NCBI GenBank assembly: GCA_031772625.1 | Contig: CM062815.1 | Coordinates: forward strand, 921,732,582-921,796,581 | Direction: 5' to 3' | DNA: 64,000 nucleotides | DNA from: Pinus tabuliformis | Lineage: Eukaryota > Streptophyta > Pinopsida > Pinales > Pinaceae | Shown here: positions 22,686 through 33,169 of the stretch, in pieces | Position numbering within the stretch: the stretch's first letter is position 1 | How the letters are laid out: the number at the start of each line of letters is the position of its first letter | Notes under the pieces: generated by a model | The model's input: only the letters and a program-made list of their open reading frames with translations | What the model was told of the DNA's origin: nothing | Databases searched by the model: none | Made by a program: the position numbers and the translations under genes

Positions 22686-24101
22686 CTAGAGTCCTAAGTG
22701 AAGCATGGTGTTGTCATGGACAATTTTGTCCACCTTGCTTTGTTCTTTCAATGCTTCGTTTTCTTGTTTTATATGCCGGTTCAGGACTTCTAGCTCAAAC
22801 ACCTCTTGTTTCAAAGATTGGACCTGTTCATTAAGAGGAAATATAGTGCTTGGACCTGCAACTGATTGCTCTAAGGTCTCCAAATAATTGTATACCTCCT
22901 GCTGGTCAGGGTCAATTTCAGGTGATCTCTTTGGGCCATGCTCAAAATCAAATTCTGTTTGAAGTTCTGGCTGAAAGGGGCTCTCTTCTCGTGGAGGAGT
23001 GGACTCAAAGTTAATCTGAGTTGGAGCCTTTTCAGGTGTACTTTCTCCCAAATCAATGAAATGTGACTGTTTTACTTTAGTCACACTCATTCTTTCTTTA
23101 ATTCTACTGCTTCTTCTCACTTGTGCACTAGTGCTCTTTGGCTGGACACTCTGTTTTTCTTTTTGTTTCTTCTTTGAGAGGGCAACAGCTTGAAGTTGTG
23201 AGAGTCTATTAGCCAAGGTTTGATAGTCTTCTTCTATTGAAGGTTCAGGTGATGGACATGATTCTTGAACAATTTCTTTCCCTTTCTCCTTTTTCTGTTT
23301 CTTAGCTTTATCTCTCTTTACCTCTTCTTCCTGAGTAGTCTCCTGAGTTTCTACAATAGGAGGATCTTGGGCTGCAACATCTCTTTTCATTCTCCTACTT
23401 CTTTTTGGGACTCTAGGAGAACTGCTAGCGGAAGCTTCAGTTACCTCTTGAAAATGATTCCTGACTAAAAACTTTTCCCATGTATCATTGTTGTTTTTCA
23501 ATTGGTCTTCTATGAGAATTCTAATGAACCCGTGATGATACAAGTGAGGTTCAATATGGCCTATATTCTTTTGGACAGTGGAACTCATTTTCGTTAGGCT
23601 TCTTAACAGAAAATAGGGTAAATTGATGGCATGGCCTTCCATGAAGTTCATCATAATTCTAGCATGGTACATATACATAGTGCCAAAGCGGCCCTCACAT
23701 GTAGCAAACTTTTGAACAAGTAATAAAAATGCAGTCCATTCTTCCTTAATCACATGTACAGGAATCCCTTTGGTGAATATTGAAGTGTCCATACTTGGGT
23801 TCTTAAGTATATCTTTCCATCCCTGATCTTCCACTATTCTGTTCTTAAACCATCGGTCTCCCACCTGAGGTAAGCTGGTTGTTGTTGCTATGGAGTTCTC
23901 TGTGATTGTGAATTTTAGGTCCCCTACTTCCACAGTGTGTCCATTGAATGATCGAGCAAACGATTTCGTTACCTCCTTATCATATCCTCTGAATTTTTGG
24001 ATGAACTTCAACCATTTTGCCTTCTTTAATGGTTCCTTTGTCTGTGGGTATCCTTCTAGATACTTTGAACCTTCAGGTTCAGCTCTAAGCAGCTTCCCCA
24101 T
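22686..24101 (-). CDS. ORF3 of element C, intact 471-codon protein of unknown function
   Basis: Single open frame from ATG 24101 to a stop at 22686, between pol and the 3' LTR, the place of the env-like ORF in Athila elements. Residues 1-220 look globular: K-W-L-K-F-I-Q-K-F-R-G-Y-D-K-E-V, then V-G-D-L-K-F-T-I-T-E-N-S-I; this layout resembles the putative plant transposon protein family. Residues about 230-340 are strongly charged with Lys-rich runs (K-R-S-R-R-M-K-R, K-K-Q-K-K-E-K-G-K), possible nuclear localisation signals. Residues 420-471 form a Glu/Leu/Gln-rich heptad region, probably a coiled coil. I see no signal peptide or membrane segment, so an envelope role is not supported. A decayed relative lies in B (14673-15594). 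Confidence 0.75.
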   Translation of the reverse strand: MGKLLRAEPEGSKYLEGYPQTKEPLKKAKWLKFIQKFRGYDKEVTKSFARSFNGHTVEVGDLKFTITENSIATTTSLPQVGDRWFKNRIVEDQGWKDILKNPSMDTSIFTKGIPVHVIKEEWTAFLLLVQKFATCEGRFGTMYMYHARIMMNFMEGHAINLPYFLLRSLTKMSSTVQKNIGHIEPHLYHHGFIRILIEDQLKNNNDTWEKFLVRNHFQEVTEASASSSPRVPKRSRRMKRDVAAQDPPIVETQETTQEEEVKRDKAKKQKKEKGKEIVQESCPSPEPSIEEDYQTLANRLSQLQAVALSKKKQKEKQSVQPKSTSAQVRRSSRIKERMSVTKVKQSHFIDLGESTPEKAPTQINFESTPPREESPFQPELQTEFDFEHGPKRSPEIDPDQQEVYNYLETLEQSVAGPSTIFPLNEQVQSLKQEVFELEVLNRHIKQENEALKEQSKVDKIVHDNTMLHLGL

Positions 24102-24238
24102 CTTCGACTCTTAACTTTGGCTGAAGCTTTGACTGTGTATGGATGCTCAAGGAGGATGCTCACAGGAAAAACAGATGGACTACGACTGTAAGTGGAATAG
24201 CCGCAATGTAATGCAAGGCAATACGGGTTTGAAACAGA

Positions 24239-24288
24239 ACTGTGGAGTTTGAAACAGAGCTGCGGGGTTTGAAACAGAGCTGTGGAAT
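24239..24288 (+). repeat. 20-bp tandem repeat with GCTGCGG core, C interior
   Basis: ACTGTGGAG, GCTGCGGGG and GCTGTGGAA at 24239, 24259 and 24279, each joined by TTTGAAACAGA; exact 20-bp period. Confidence 0.8.
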
Positions 24289-24844
24289 TTACAGCGAAAA
24301 TGAGAGTGGAAATGCTGTGAGTGCGAGGGAGTAGAAGACAAACACGAGAATGAGTTCAAATGCATGTGGAAATGGGGTGATAAGAGAATGGAATAACGGC
24401 CGAATCCCTTGAAGTTCGGGTGCCTTACGCACACGTTTTAGCATTGGCTGCGGAGATCGTGGTTGAGAAGAGACGTAGTACGATAGGTCTCTTCTTCCTT
24501 GTATGGCTCATAAATGAAAGCGCAGTCTCAACTTGAGTTTGAACTAAGAGTGATTATGAGACCGTTAGGAGGGTATGAGGTGGATGAAGGATTATCGTGG
24601 AGGAGAAGTGGGATGATCTTGCCGAATCATTGCATTTAGTGGCTCTGTCCACGATTTAATAATTATGCATAAAATGACATTTAAATGGTTGTTTGGAAAA
24701 GATTTTGATCATACCTTCATGGGTTTGCCATTTGTTGATTAAGGTTGCTGATCCATGATTGCTTTTTGTTCCTGCAGGTGCCTCCTATCCTTGTTGCCTT
24801 TGGTGATGATGATGATGTTAATCTTTTTGAAACAGAGTGCTGCT

Positions 24845-24935
24845 AGCTGTAGAGACAGAGTGGTGCTGGCTCCAGAAATCGTTTCTGGCTGTGGAAACTG
24901 GTGCGAGCTACGGAAACGGTTTCCAGCTGCGGAAA
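24845..24935 (+). repeat. 19-bp-phased GCTGCGGAAAC array, C interior
   Basis: Copies at 24888, 24907 and 24926 (period 19), with weaker copies at 24845 and 24865. Same core and spacing as the LTR array. Confidence 0.8.
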
Positions 24936-25287
24936 CTAAACATCTCCCTTTTAACTGCAAAAAATTAGTTAGAAAAAGACTAACTGAATGGAAATAGTCT
25001 TGAAAGGGACTTTTATTAATGGAATGAGATGGAGTGAAGTGGAAAAATGAAATGGAATGAAGTGAAATGGAGATGGAAAATGATGAAGGTGAAGTGAAAT
25101 GGAATGAAAATGAAGTGAGGATGGAAAGTGAGAGAGATTTTTTTTTTGGAAAATATAGAGTGTCAGGTTTCCCTGATTTTCACTTCATATTTTCTGTATA
25201 AGACCGCCAATTTGAGATTGGTTTTCAGGCTTATACACATTTTTTTTTTTCTTTTCTCTTTTTTTTCAATTCAGAAAGAAACAAAGA

Positions 25288-28200
25288 TTAGGCTGATGGA
25301 GGAGAAGAATTCTTCTCCACTAGCCTCATTGCAGAATTTTCTTGAAATATTTTGACAAAGTCCTCTTTTGAGAGTGGCTTATGATAAATTTTCAATCGGT
25401 GGCCATTCACAATGAGAGGAGTTTGAAACTCATCAATAGTCTTGATTCGAACTGCTCCATTGCTAAAGACTTCATCAATCTCATATGGCCCAAGCCAATG
25501 AGTTTGAAATTTCCCTTTGAAGTCTTTAAACTTTGAATCAAACAGTAACGCCCAATCTCCCTTTTGAAACTTCTTCTCTTTGATATATCGGTCATGCCAC
25601 TTAGTTCTTTGGTGTTGAACTAGATCGGTCCTTAGAATTGCATCTTGTCTTATTTCATCTAGCTCATTTAGCTGCTCCATTCTGTGCTTTTGGGCTTCTG
25701 ATAGACTCATCCCCAACTGAACTGCCATCTTGAAGGTCTTGATTTGAAACTCAATGGGGAGCAAGACTTCTTTCCCATAAACAAGTTCATAGGGAGAATG
25801 TCCTGTTGTGTTCCTCCATGTAGTTCTATAGGCCCATAAGGCTTCAGGAAGCCTTTCTGCCCAATCTCTTCTGTGGAGATGAACAGTCTTGGTGATGATG
25901 CTTTCAAGAACTTTGTTTGTAGATTCCACTTGACCATTTGCTTGCGGATGGTATGGAGTAGATTTTCTATGCTTGATTTTGTATTCCTCCATTAGCTTCT
26001 CCATCAATTTAGATGTAAATTGACTTCCCTAATCTGTCACAATTTCTCTTGGGACACCAAAACGAGTAAAAATATCCTCAAAAAGAAATTGAACAACTGA
26101 ATTTTCAGTGGCAGAAGGCAATGCCTTGGCTTCTACCCACTTAGTAACATAATCAGTGCAAACCAATATATACTTCTTTTGTTTAGATGGTGGATTAATA
26201 GGTCCAACGAAATCTAAAGCCCATTTCTCAAAGGTTTCGATGAGTACCTGTGGCTGTAGTGGCATTTCATTTAAAGGAGTTGGTATCCCAACTCTTTGGC
26301 AGTTGTCACACCTTCTAACATATTGCTTTGCATCTTTGAAGAGAGAAGGCCAATAATATCCTAAAGAAAGGATTTTATAGGCCGTCCTCTTGTCAGCAAA
26401 GTGTCCACCACACGGTTCATTATGACATGCCTTAAGGATGTCAGGCATTTCATCTTCCCGAACACATCTTCTGATCACACAATCTAGCTCTGTTTTGAAC
26501 AATTCATTAGAAATCCAAGAATACTTTGAGCTCTCCTGAATGATTTTCCTTTTCTCATTAGGAAATAAGTGTGGAGGTAGCTTCCCTGTAACCAAATAGT
26601 TAGCAATATCTGCATACCAAGGAGTTTTAGTAGTTACTGCAAACAGATATTCATCTGGAAACTTATCCTCTACGGGAGAATCTTCGTTAGTATTTTGAAT
26701 TCTAGACAAGAAATCAGCTACTGTATTTTGTTTTCCTGGTCTATCTAACACAGTAATATTGAATTCTTGTAGAAGTAAAATCCATCTTGTAACTCTTCCA
26801 TTAGTAACAGGTTTGTTCATGAGATATCTAATTGCAGAATGATCAGTATGGACAAAAGTTTCATAGCCTGTTATATAGTGTCTAAACTTGTTGATTGCAT
26901 GAACAACGGCTAAGAACTCCTTTTCAGTCACAGTATAATTTAACTCAGTGGGAGTCAAATTTTTACTGGTGTAATAAATGGCATAAGGAACTAAATCCTT
27001 TTGACCCAACACAGCTCCTAGAGTTGTATCTAAAGCATCTGTAGAAATGTGGAAAGGGAGTTTCCAATTTGGCCCTCTCAAAATGGGTGCTTCAGATATT
27101 CTAGTTTTTAAAGTTTCAAATGCAGATTGACAGTCAGGATCCCACTTGAATTCACAGTCTTTGGTAAGTAATTTGAAGAGTGGAGATGCTATCTTGGTGA
27201 AGTTCTCAATAAATCTTCTATAATACCCAGTAAACCCAAGAAAACTTCTAACATCTTTTTGACAATTTGGAATAGGTAACTTGGAGATGACTTCGACTTT
27301 TGATCTATCAACTTTGATTCCATCTCCTGAAATATGATGTCCTAAAACAATCCCTTCAGTAAACATCATAAAACATTTTTCATGACTTAATGAAAGATTT
27401 GTTTCTTTACATCTTACAAGGACTTTTTCCAAATTTTCTAATGCCTCTTCAAATGAATTACCATAAACTGTAAAGTCATCCATATAGACCTCTACACAAT
27501 CATGAATTAGATCAGAAAAGATTCCTAGTACTGCCCTTTGAAATGTTGCAGGTGCATTACATAACCCAAAAGGAAGTACTCGGTAAGAAAAAGTTCCCCA
27601 TGGACAGGTAAATGTGGTTTTGTCCTGGTCTTCAGGTGCTACCTGAATTTGATTGTAACCACTAAAACCATCCAAAAATGAGAAATACTTTTTACCTGCT
27701 AGAGTATCTAATACTTGATCAATAAAGGGTAAAGGAAAGTGATCCTTCAAGGTTTCTTTGTTCAATTCTCTGTAATCAATGCAAACCATCCATTTACCAT
27801 TCTTTTTAGGTACTATAACCAAAGGGGAAACCCACCGGCTATCTGAAATAGGGTAAATGAAGTTTAGATTAAGTAACTTTTGGAGCTCTTCTTTCACTAT
27901 CTCCCTAAGATTTGGATTCATCCTTCTTTGAGGTTGTCTGATTGGTCTACTGTTTTCCTCAATGTAGATGTGATGAATGCAAGTCTTAGGATCAATACCT
28001 TTCATATCGATATACTCCCATGCAAATGTAATAGAATGTCTTTGCAAGATTTTGGTTAGCTCTTCCTGTTGTGATTTTTCCAAGTTTTTGTTGATGTTTA
28101 ATGTTTTTCCTGGAAAGATCTCAATGGCAGAACTAGCAAACTCTTCCATAGAGAAAAGAGACATTTGTCTAGATGATGGAAACTCTATGTCAGAATCCAA

Positions 28201-28761
28201 CTGAAATTGTGTGGAGTCATATTCTGAAGATGGTTCAAAATTTTCTAATGTGTTTAGAATTTGACTATCTTCACTAATCTCAGAAATGGTAAAGACAAGT
28301 TGTATAGTATCTTCATCATCAACCCACTCATTATCTCCTATTTCTGTGATTGCTTTTGCTGGAGGATACAGATTGAACTTCTTTGTCGAATTACCATCAG
28401 AAATGTACATATCCCCAGACCTACAACTTATGAAAGCATCAGCTGTGGCTAGCCAAGGTCTTCCTAAAATAAGAGGATGTCCTCCTAGATTACTCTTGGG
28501 AGTTAAAATCATGAAATCCACTGGATATTCCCAAGAATCTAAGGAGACAGGAATGTCTTCTAATACACCATCTGGTTTAATAATTGATCGATCTGCAAGT
28601 TGCAATAAAGTAGGTGTAAAAAGAAGATTAGGAAGTTTTAGTTGTTCCATAGTTTGCCTGCTCATAATGTTAATAGAAGCCCCTAAATCAATCAAAGTAT
28701 TTGGTATTTCTACCCCATTGATATGTGTTTTGACAATTGGACTACCGGGATCTACATATTT
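25288..28761 (-). pseudogene. pol of element C: protease, RT, RNase H, integrase, one internal TAG
   Basis: One frame of about 1,157 codons, entered through a TAG at 28764-28762 and interrupted by a TAG at 26031-26029. Protease near 28700-28400 has I-D-L-G-A-S-I-N-I-M and L-I-L-G-R-P-W. RT about 27990-27280 has F-L-D-G-F-S-G-Y-N-Q, F-G-L-C-N-A-P-A-T-F and the active site V-Y-M-D-D-F. RNase H about 27180-26690 has S-T-D-A-L-D and H-T-D-H-S-A. Integrase from about 26480: zinc residues in C-G-G-H-F and C-D-N-C-Q, core Asp (A-L-D-F-V-G-P), Asp (V-T-D, followed by the TAG) and Glu (Q-V-E-S-T-N). It ends with a TAA after P-P-S-A. Apart from the two TAGs I see no defect. Confidence 0.9.
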
Positions 28762-28764
28762 CTA

Positions 28765-29836
28765 CATAGTAATCTTTCCCATCATGATGTCTGCAATTTT
28801 TCCTACCAGGTGGATCCTTCTGGTATCTCTTGGTTTCCTTCCTGGTCTTTTAAGGCTCAACTCCTTTATTGTTTTCGCTAGAATAGGAATTTCCTTAATG
28901 GCTTGTAACAAGGGAATCTTGATACAGACATTCTTCAATTCATCTAGGAAATTATAGTCAGGCAACCAAATTTGTTTTTCCACTCCTTTGTCAATTTGTA
29001 ATCTTTCAGGAAAAGGAGGTGTGGATAGAGATGTAGGTTGCTCAACTATAGGAGTTGTGGGGGTTAATTCTTTTTCTTTTCCCTTTTGAGCGTCTGGGTT
29101 TTGAAGAGATGCTTCAGAACCCTTATTGGCATCAAGAGATTCTTCCTCAAAAATGATTTGCTCTTGAGTTTTTATAGAAGGTTTGTCTAGGACTCTACCT
29201 AATCTGAGTTGTACTTCATTGAGAGGAACAATCATATAGGTAGGAAAAGGTTGTCCTTCCATCATGTAAGCATTTTGAGGATTTTTATTGTTGGGGTTTG
29301 GCAATGGCTGAGAAGGAAGTTGATTTGACTTCTGTTGGAATGGAAGCAAGAGTTGAGAATTGGGATTCTGTTGAGAAGGTTGTTATTGTTGTGGAAATGG
29401 TAATGATAGTTGTGGATTTTGATTTGGAAGTTGCGGAGCTTGTTGGTTTTGGAAAGATGGAGGATATTGGTAGAATTGAGCAAATCTACCATAAGGATTC
29501 TGCATACCTTGTACCCATGCTTGAAAAGGATTTTGAGGTTGGGGCCAAGGCTGTTGCCAAGGATTCCAATTTGGTGGAGGTTGAAAATTCATAGAGTTGT
29601 TAAACCCTTGATTTTGTCCAAGGTCTCCTTGCAACAAAACAGAGAGATTCAAGTGTACTTGGATCTTCTTGAAAGACAGCTTTGAGCCCAGGGATTGAAG
29701 GAATCCTAGGGCTAGGAGTGTGAGTTGGAGATGATGGAGGTGTCTCTTGTCTATTACTTGGAGTAGATGGACTTGTAAAAATCGAACTCTTAGCTCTAGC
29801 TAAAAACCTTCCCCTAGAATCTCTTTCTCTATGCAT
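28765..29836 (-). pseudogene. gag remnant of element C, capsid missing
   Basis: The first ATG (29836, M-H-R-E-R-D-S-R-G-R-F) starts a 78-codon Ser/Pro-rich frame. A frameshift near 29650 leads into 29652-29383 (Gln/Pro/Trp-rich, P-P-N-W-N-P-W-Q-Q-P-W-P-Q) and, after a TAA (29385-29383), 29349-28765, which runs in frame to the protease. The Pro/Gln tail corresponds to 12587-13072 of B, but the capsid block that B has before it (R-A-L-K-W-F to L-I-E-R-F) is absent here, so a deletion is likely near 29650-29700. Without a capsid it should not form particles itself. Confidence 0.7.
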
Positions 29837-30070
29837 GTCATTTTTTTATTTTCCTTCAAGTCAGGGTAATAATTCTCTTTCTGATCTTCCAGGTCACTCT
29901 AGGTGCAAGAAGAGAGCATACTCAAGAAACTATTAAACCAATAACTTTCTCTTTTCTGATCCTCCAGATCACTCTAGGTGCAAGAGGAGAGCATACTTTT
30001 AGAGGTTATTAATTTTCCTTCCTTGAAATTTCTTGTTTTTTTTTTAAGAATTGGCTACCTAATTTTCACT

Positions 30071-30088
30071 TCCCCGGCAACGGCGCCA
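30071..30088 (-). other. Primer-binding site of C (tRNA-Asp)
   Basis: TCCCCGGCAACGGCGCCA on the + strand equals the 3' end of plant tRNA-Asp with CCA, three bases from the 5' LTR end (30092). The minus strand reads TGGCGCCGTTGCCGGGGA. Confidence 0.9.
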
Positions 30089-31226
30089 AAATGTTTGGTC
30101 AATTTAGTGATGTCTAAATTGCAACTTTTAAATGTCAACCCGGGGCTCGTAAGCTGATGAAGTGATGTGTACTGTATGTACTTAGGCAACTATTTCTTAA
30201 GTTTTTGTCGTTTTTAACTTTTTAAATTTGTTTTCAAATCTATTTCTCCTACAGTGATGTGATGGAAATGAAATAAAGTGAGTGAAGTGTGTGTGATTGT
30301 GATGAGTTCTAGATGATTTCTTAAAACTTAAAAGTAATCTACAAGAAAGCTTTGAACAATAACTGAAATGAAATTAACTCTTAAAAGAAAAATGAAGGCA
30401 TCAAATAAAATACCAATGGCATTGGCCCAGTACCTCTACTGCTGATAAAAATGAGATTGAAAATGACATCTACATTAACTCAATTAAAAACAAGAACAAC
30501 TACTTTAACTCTTCAATTAAATCTTAAGCAATGTACAATCTAAGTGACAAATCACACTACTTAATTTTCCCTTAACCTTTCTGCCTTCAGCTGGATTGAT
30601 CATATAAGAAAGAGTTATGAGCAAGTTAGCAATGTGAGTCTTAAAACAATATAAACCAAGCTGCAATAAGTGATGTTCTGGCTCCACTAAAAGTTAGTTG
30701 ATTTATGATAAAAAGAGCCATTAAAAGATAAACAACTTGATAAGCTATGAGAAGAAAATAAAGTGCAAACTAAAGCAATGATACTAATGGAAATCAAAAA
30801 TAAAGATCAGCAGTCTAGATAAGACGATCACAAATGCCACTAGTTGTAAAAAGAGAAGAAAGAAAACTGTCTCGGGTACCTAAGAAATCTGCAAAAGCAC
30901 ACTGATCAGTCATGGAAAAGTGCAGAAATATAAATGAGCAGAATTCAAAGTTATATACAGCTATTGTACATGATCAAAACATAGCAATCAAAAGCATTCT
31001 ATACAACTATTATACATAAACTGATAAGAAGAAATGCAAGAAATGAAAAGCACTGTACAGGCCTTAAGTAAACAGGGGCCCTCTGCCTACTCCAGCCAGC
31101 TTAAAAGATCAGTTACACGCTTAGAAACAGAACGGTCTTCTCATATATTATGTAGCAAAATAGAAAGTACAGTGGGGTTCAAAAATTACATATCAGCAGC
31201 TAACTAATCAGCGTTCAGAGACGCTT

Positions 31227-31234
31227 TATTTATA
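31227..31234 (-). promoter_or_regulatory. TATA box of C 5' LTR
   Basis: TATAAATA on the minus strand, about 630 bp into the LTR; identical box at 21831-21824 in the 3' LTR. Assignment by sequence only. Confidence 0.5.
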
Positions 31235-31610
31235 GCAGAGAAAACAAAACTAACTTAACACAAACTACGCTATTCTATCAGCTGTGTAAAAAACACGTAA
31301 TCTAGCACAGTCCTCGGATTTAGGCAATGGTCGTGGTGGGCATTAAATCTTTTGTTGGATTCGTGTTTCCCATCATCTGCGTGGCTGAGGAAGAGGCCAG
31401 CTGTTCTTCACGTGCTCTAAAACCGAACACGTAGAGCTGTGCCACCGCCAATGACCTCTGTTTGACCGTAGTTGCCCCCTCGTTGACCATGGGTTTTTAT
31501 GAATGGTTTGGCTGAGCTGGAAGGACACACACCATGTCCTTGGTTCCACGAACTTGCCCATGTGGCTCTTCTGCCCGAAGGACACCTGGAACATGCCGTT
31601 TAATAAAACA

Positions 31611-31678
31611 GCTGCAGAATCCGGGGTTGGCTACGGAAACCGGGATCAGCTGCGGAAACCCTGTGTGAGCTGCGGAAA
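31611..31678 (+). repeat. 19-20-bp-phased GCTGCGGAAACC array, C 5' LTR
   Basis: Copies at 31611, 31630, 31649 and 31669; the spacing is identical to the 3' LTR. Confidence 0.85.
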
Positions 31679-31866
31679 GTGCAGCACTTGAACCAAAATT
31701 CTAAACCAACAACACAGTCATTAGCATAATTAACAAACCATGTAAAAAGTCCTAAAATACAATGATTTGAGCAATTTGATGGAGGGAATGAGTGGCAAAA
31801 GAAGGAAATGAATAGGAAAAGGAGGCTGAGAGGATGCGTAAAGAAGTGCAGGTTTGAGGCTCAACA

Positions 31867-31871
31867 GGGCC
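31867..31871. repeat. Target-site duplication of C, right copy (GGGCC)
   Basis: Perfect match to 20684-20688. Joining the flanks continues ORF3 of A in frame. Confidence 0.9.
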
Positions 31872-32055
31872 CATCCCAATTGATGATATGCTGGTCCACA
31901 GAATCATAGCACTACCATATCAGGGTGCAAACCCTGTAGACATTTTTGTGGGGAAGTCATATGAGAAAAACCTCGCGGACCAGATGAAGAGTGACTTCAT
32001 GTTGGTGAAGAAGTCATAGGGATATGCCATTAGCTCTATATCAGATAAAATTGTT
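31872..32055 (+). pseudogene. ORF3 of element A, middle part
   Basis: Continues the frame from 20688 across the C insertion: P-I-D-D-M-L-V-H-R-I-I, then Y-Q-G-A-N-P-V-D-I-F (D has Y-T-G-E-N-P-A-M-I-F). One TAG is present near 32017. It is cut again by E after the CCGAT target site and resumes at 45624. Confidence 0.65.
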
Positions 32056-32060
32056 CCGAT
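32056..32060. repeat. Target-site duplication of E, left copy (CCGAT)
   Basis: Identical to 45619-45623. Confidence 0.9.
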
Positions 32061-32623
32061 TGTTGGCTTGATGGGGCATGACCCAGGTTCAGAGTTAATT
32101 AGCCAAACAAATCCCTGTACTACTGGCCCTTTCGGCAACAGCTCGTGGAGCACGGACTGAGGTCTCACCCAAAGAAGTATGGTGGGATGCTGGAACCAAG
32201 TTTCTACACCCTTGAGATGTCTGAGGGGTCGGTTTAGTCCATCTGCGAATACCTTCACGCAGGCTACTTTGTGCACTTTCCTGGCCTATGAGGCCTTCAC
32301 ACTCTGTTATATTTGCCTTCGCGCAACCCTAATCAGGGGCTGAGGTGATTTCGCGCTGCTAAGGTAACGATCTGTGCTCTTTTCCTAAGTTACACTGCGG
32401 ATCTTACTTATCTTCTTATAACTGTTAATTAACTTCATGGAAACAGATACTTATCTTATATTTTCTTATTCAACATATTCATATAAGTTCGCGCAACGTA
32501 TAAATAGTAAAATTGTAACTCATACCCAATATACTTCAATGGATAAAACAGGAAAAAGGCACATAGAATGATAAGAAACTTCTCTTTATTAATTTCTCCA
32601 TGGTTATAGACTCGACTCACCCT

Positions 32624-32692
32624 ACGCACTCAACTGCAAGGGTCTGCGCACTCAGTTGCTAACTACTAGGCCTCTGCGCACTCAACTGTAGA
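32624..32692 (-). repeat. GCGCACTCAACTGCA motif array, E 3' LTR
   Basis: Copies at 32624, 32646 and 32676 (spacing 22 and 30). Confidence 0.75.
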
Positions 32693-32801
32693 GCCTTCTC
32701 CTATTATACGACCCAAAACCTGAATTTACACTTCCACCGAGACTCAATTGATCATCCTTAGATCTTACTTGCATCTATCTCTTTACACTTAGAGCCTTGC
32801 T

Positions 32802-32835
32802 CTATTTATACAATCCCATGGTCTGCGGACCATGG
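32802..32835 (-). promoter_or_regulatory. Core promoter of E 3' LTR: TATA box and palindrome
   Basis: Minus-strand TATAAATAG (32810-32802) preceded by the palindrome at 32816-32835 with one mismatch (CCATGGTCTGCGGACCATGG on the + strand). Confidence 0.65.
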
Positions 32836-33169
32836 GTAGAACTCTCAAACCAACATTACATTACAAAAAGTAAGGGTGGACAACCTTGTGACTCAATTAC
32901 AACATCGTGCTCTGCCCCCATACTTTGCGGAGTATTTACATTAGACATTGTCAAAACTTGGGCTTTAAGCCCCAAAACTTTCCTTGGGGGATCCCGTGCC
33001 CAACAGGCCCCCAACACAAACATCACGACTCATCCTTGAGTCACTTTATCGGTGGGGAGATCTTAGCGCGGAGACCTCCCAACTCTGCTCAGACCACTTT
33101 GAGTTTGGCAGTGTGAAGAGCCACTGCCTACTGAACTTCCTGTGGCTAGTTAGATGGTCGGGCCACCTA

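Larger units (their letters stand above)
24102..25287 (-). other. Spacer of element C between pol and ORF3
   Basis: About 1.2 kb without a supported gene. It contains two arrays of the LTR motif (24239-24288 and 24845-24935) and a degenerate simple repeat built on GGAATGAAGTGAAAT at 25017-25130, plus a T-rich run at 25240-25266. Confidence 0.65.
20689..31866 (-). mobile_element. Element C: Athila-like gypsy retrotransposon with ORF3, nearly intact pol
   Basis: 11,178-bp element on the minus strand, inserted in ORF3 of A with a perfect GGGCC duplication. Order on its own strand: 5' LTR (31866-30092), tRNA-Asp primer site, short Gag remnant, one long gag/pol frame (29652-25288) with three nonsense codons, 1.2 kb spacer, intact 471-codon ORF3 (24101-22686), polypurine tract, 3' LTR. 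Placement near Athila rests on the tRNA-Asp primer site, the D-L-G-A protease motif, the Y-M-D-D-F RT motif and a long ORF after pol. Its LTRs differ at roughly 40 positions by eye. Confidence 0.92.
30092..31866 (-). repeat. 5' LTR of element C
   Basis: 1775 bp, ending TGTTTGGTC on the + strand beside the primer site. Near-identical to 20689-22463. Confidence 0.95.
32061..33005 (-). repeat. 3' LTR of element E
   Basis: 945 bp, + strand TGTTGGCTTGATGGGG to GCCCAACA; direct copy of 44688-45618. Confidence 0.9.

Noticed and set aside
22686-24101. Envelope gene in C
   Set aside because: Position fits Athila env-like ORFs, but there is no signal peptide, no transmembrane segment and no furin-like site visible.
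25017-25130. Functional tandem repeat of GGAATGAAGTGAAAT type
   Set aside because: Irregular unit and purine-rich; simple-sequence slippage is sufficient explanation.
28286-28957. 223-codon plus-strand open frame
   Set aside because: Lies fully inside and opposite to the protease part of C pol, with no domain of its own.
30071-30088. tRNA-Asp gene fragment
   Set aside because: Only the 3' end complement is present next to an LTR; it is a primer-binding site. The same holds at 44667-44685 and 55582-55599.
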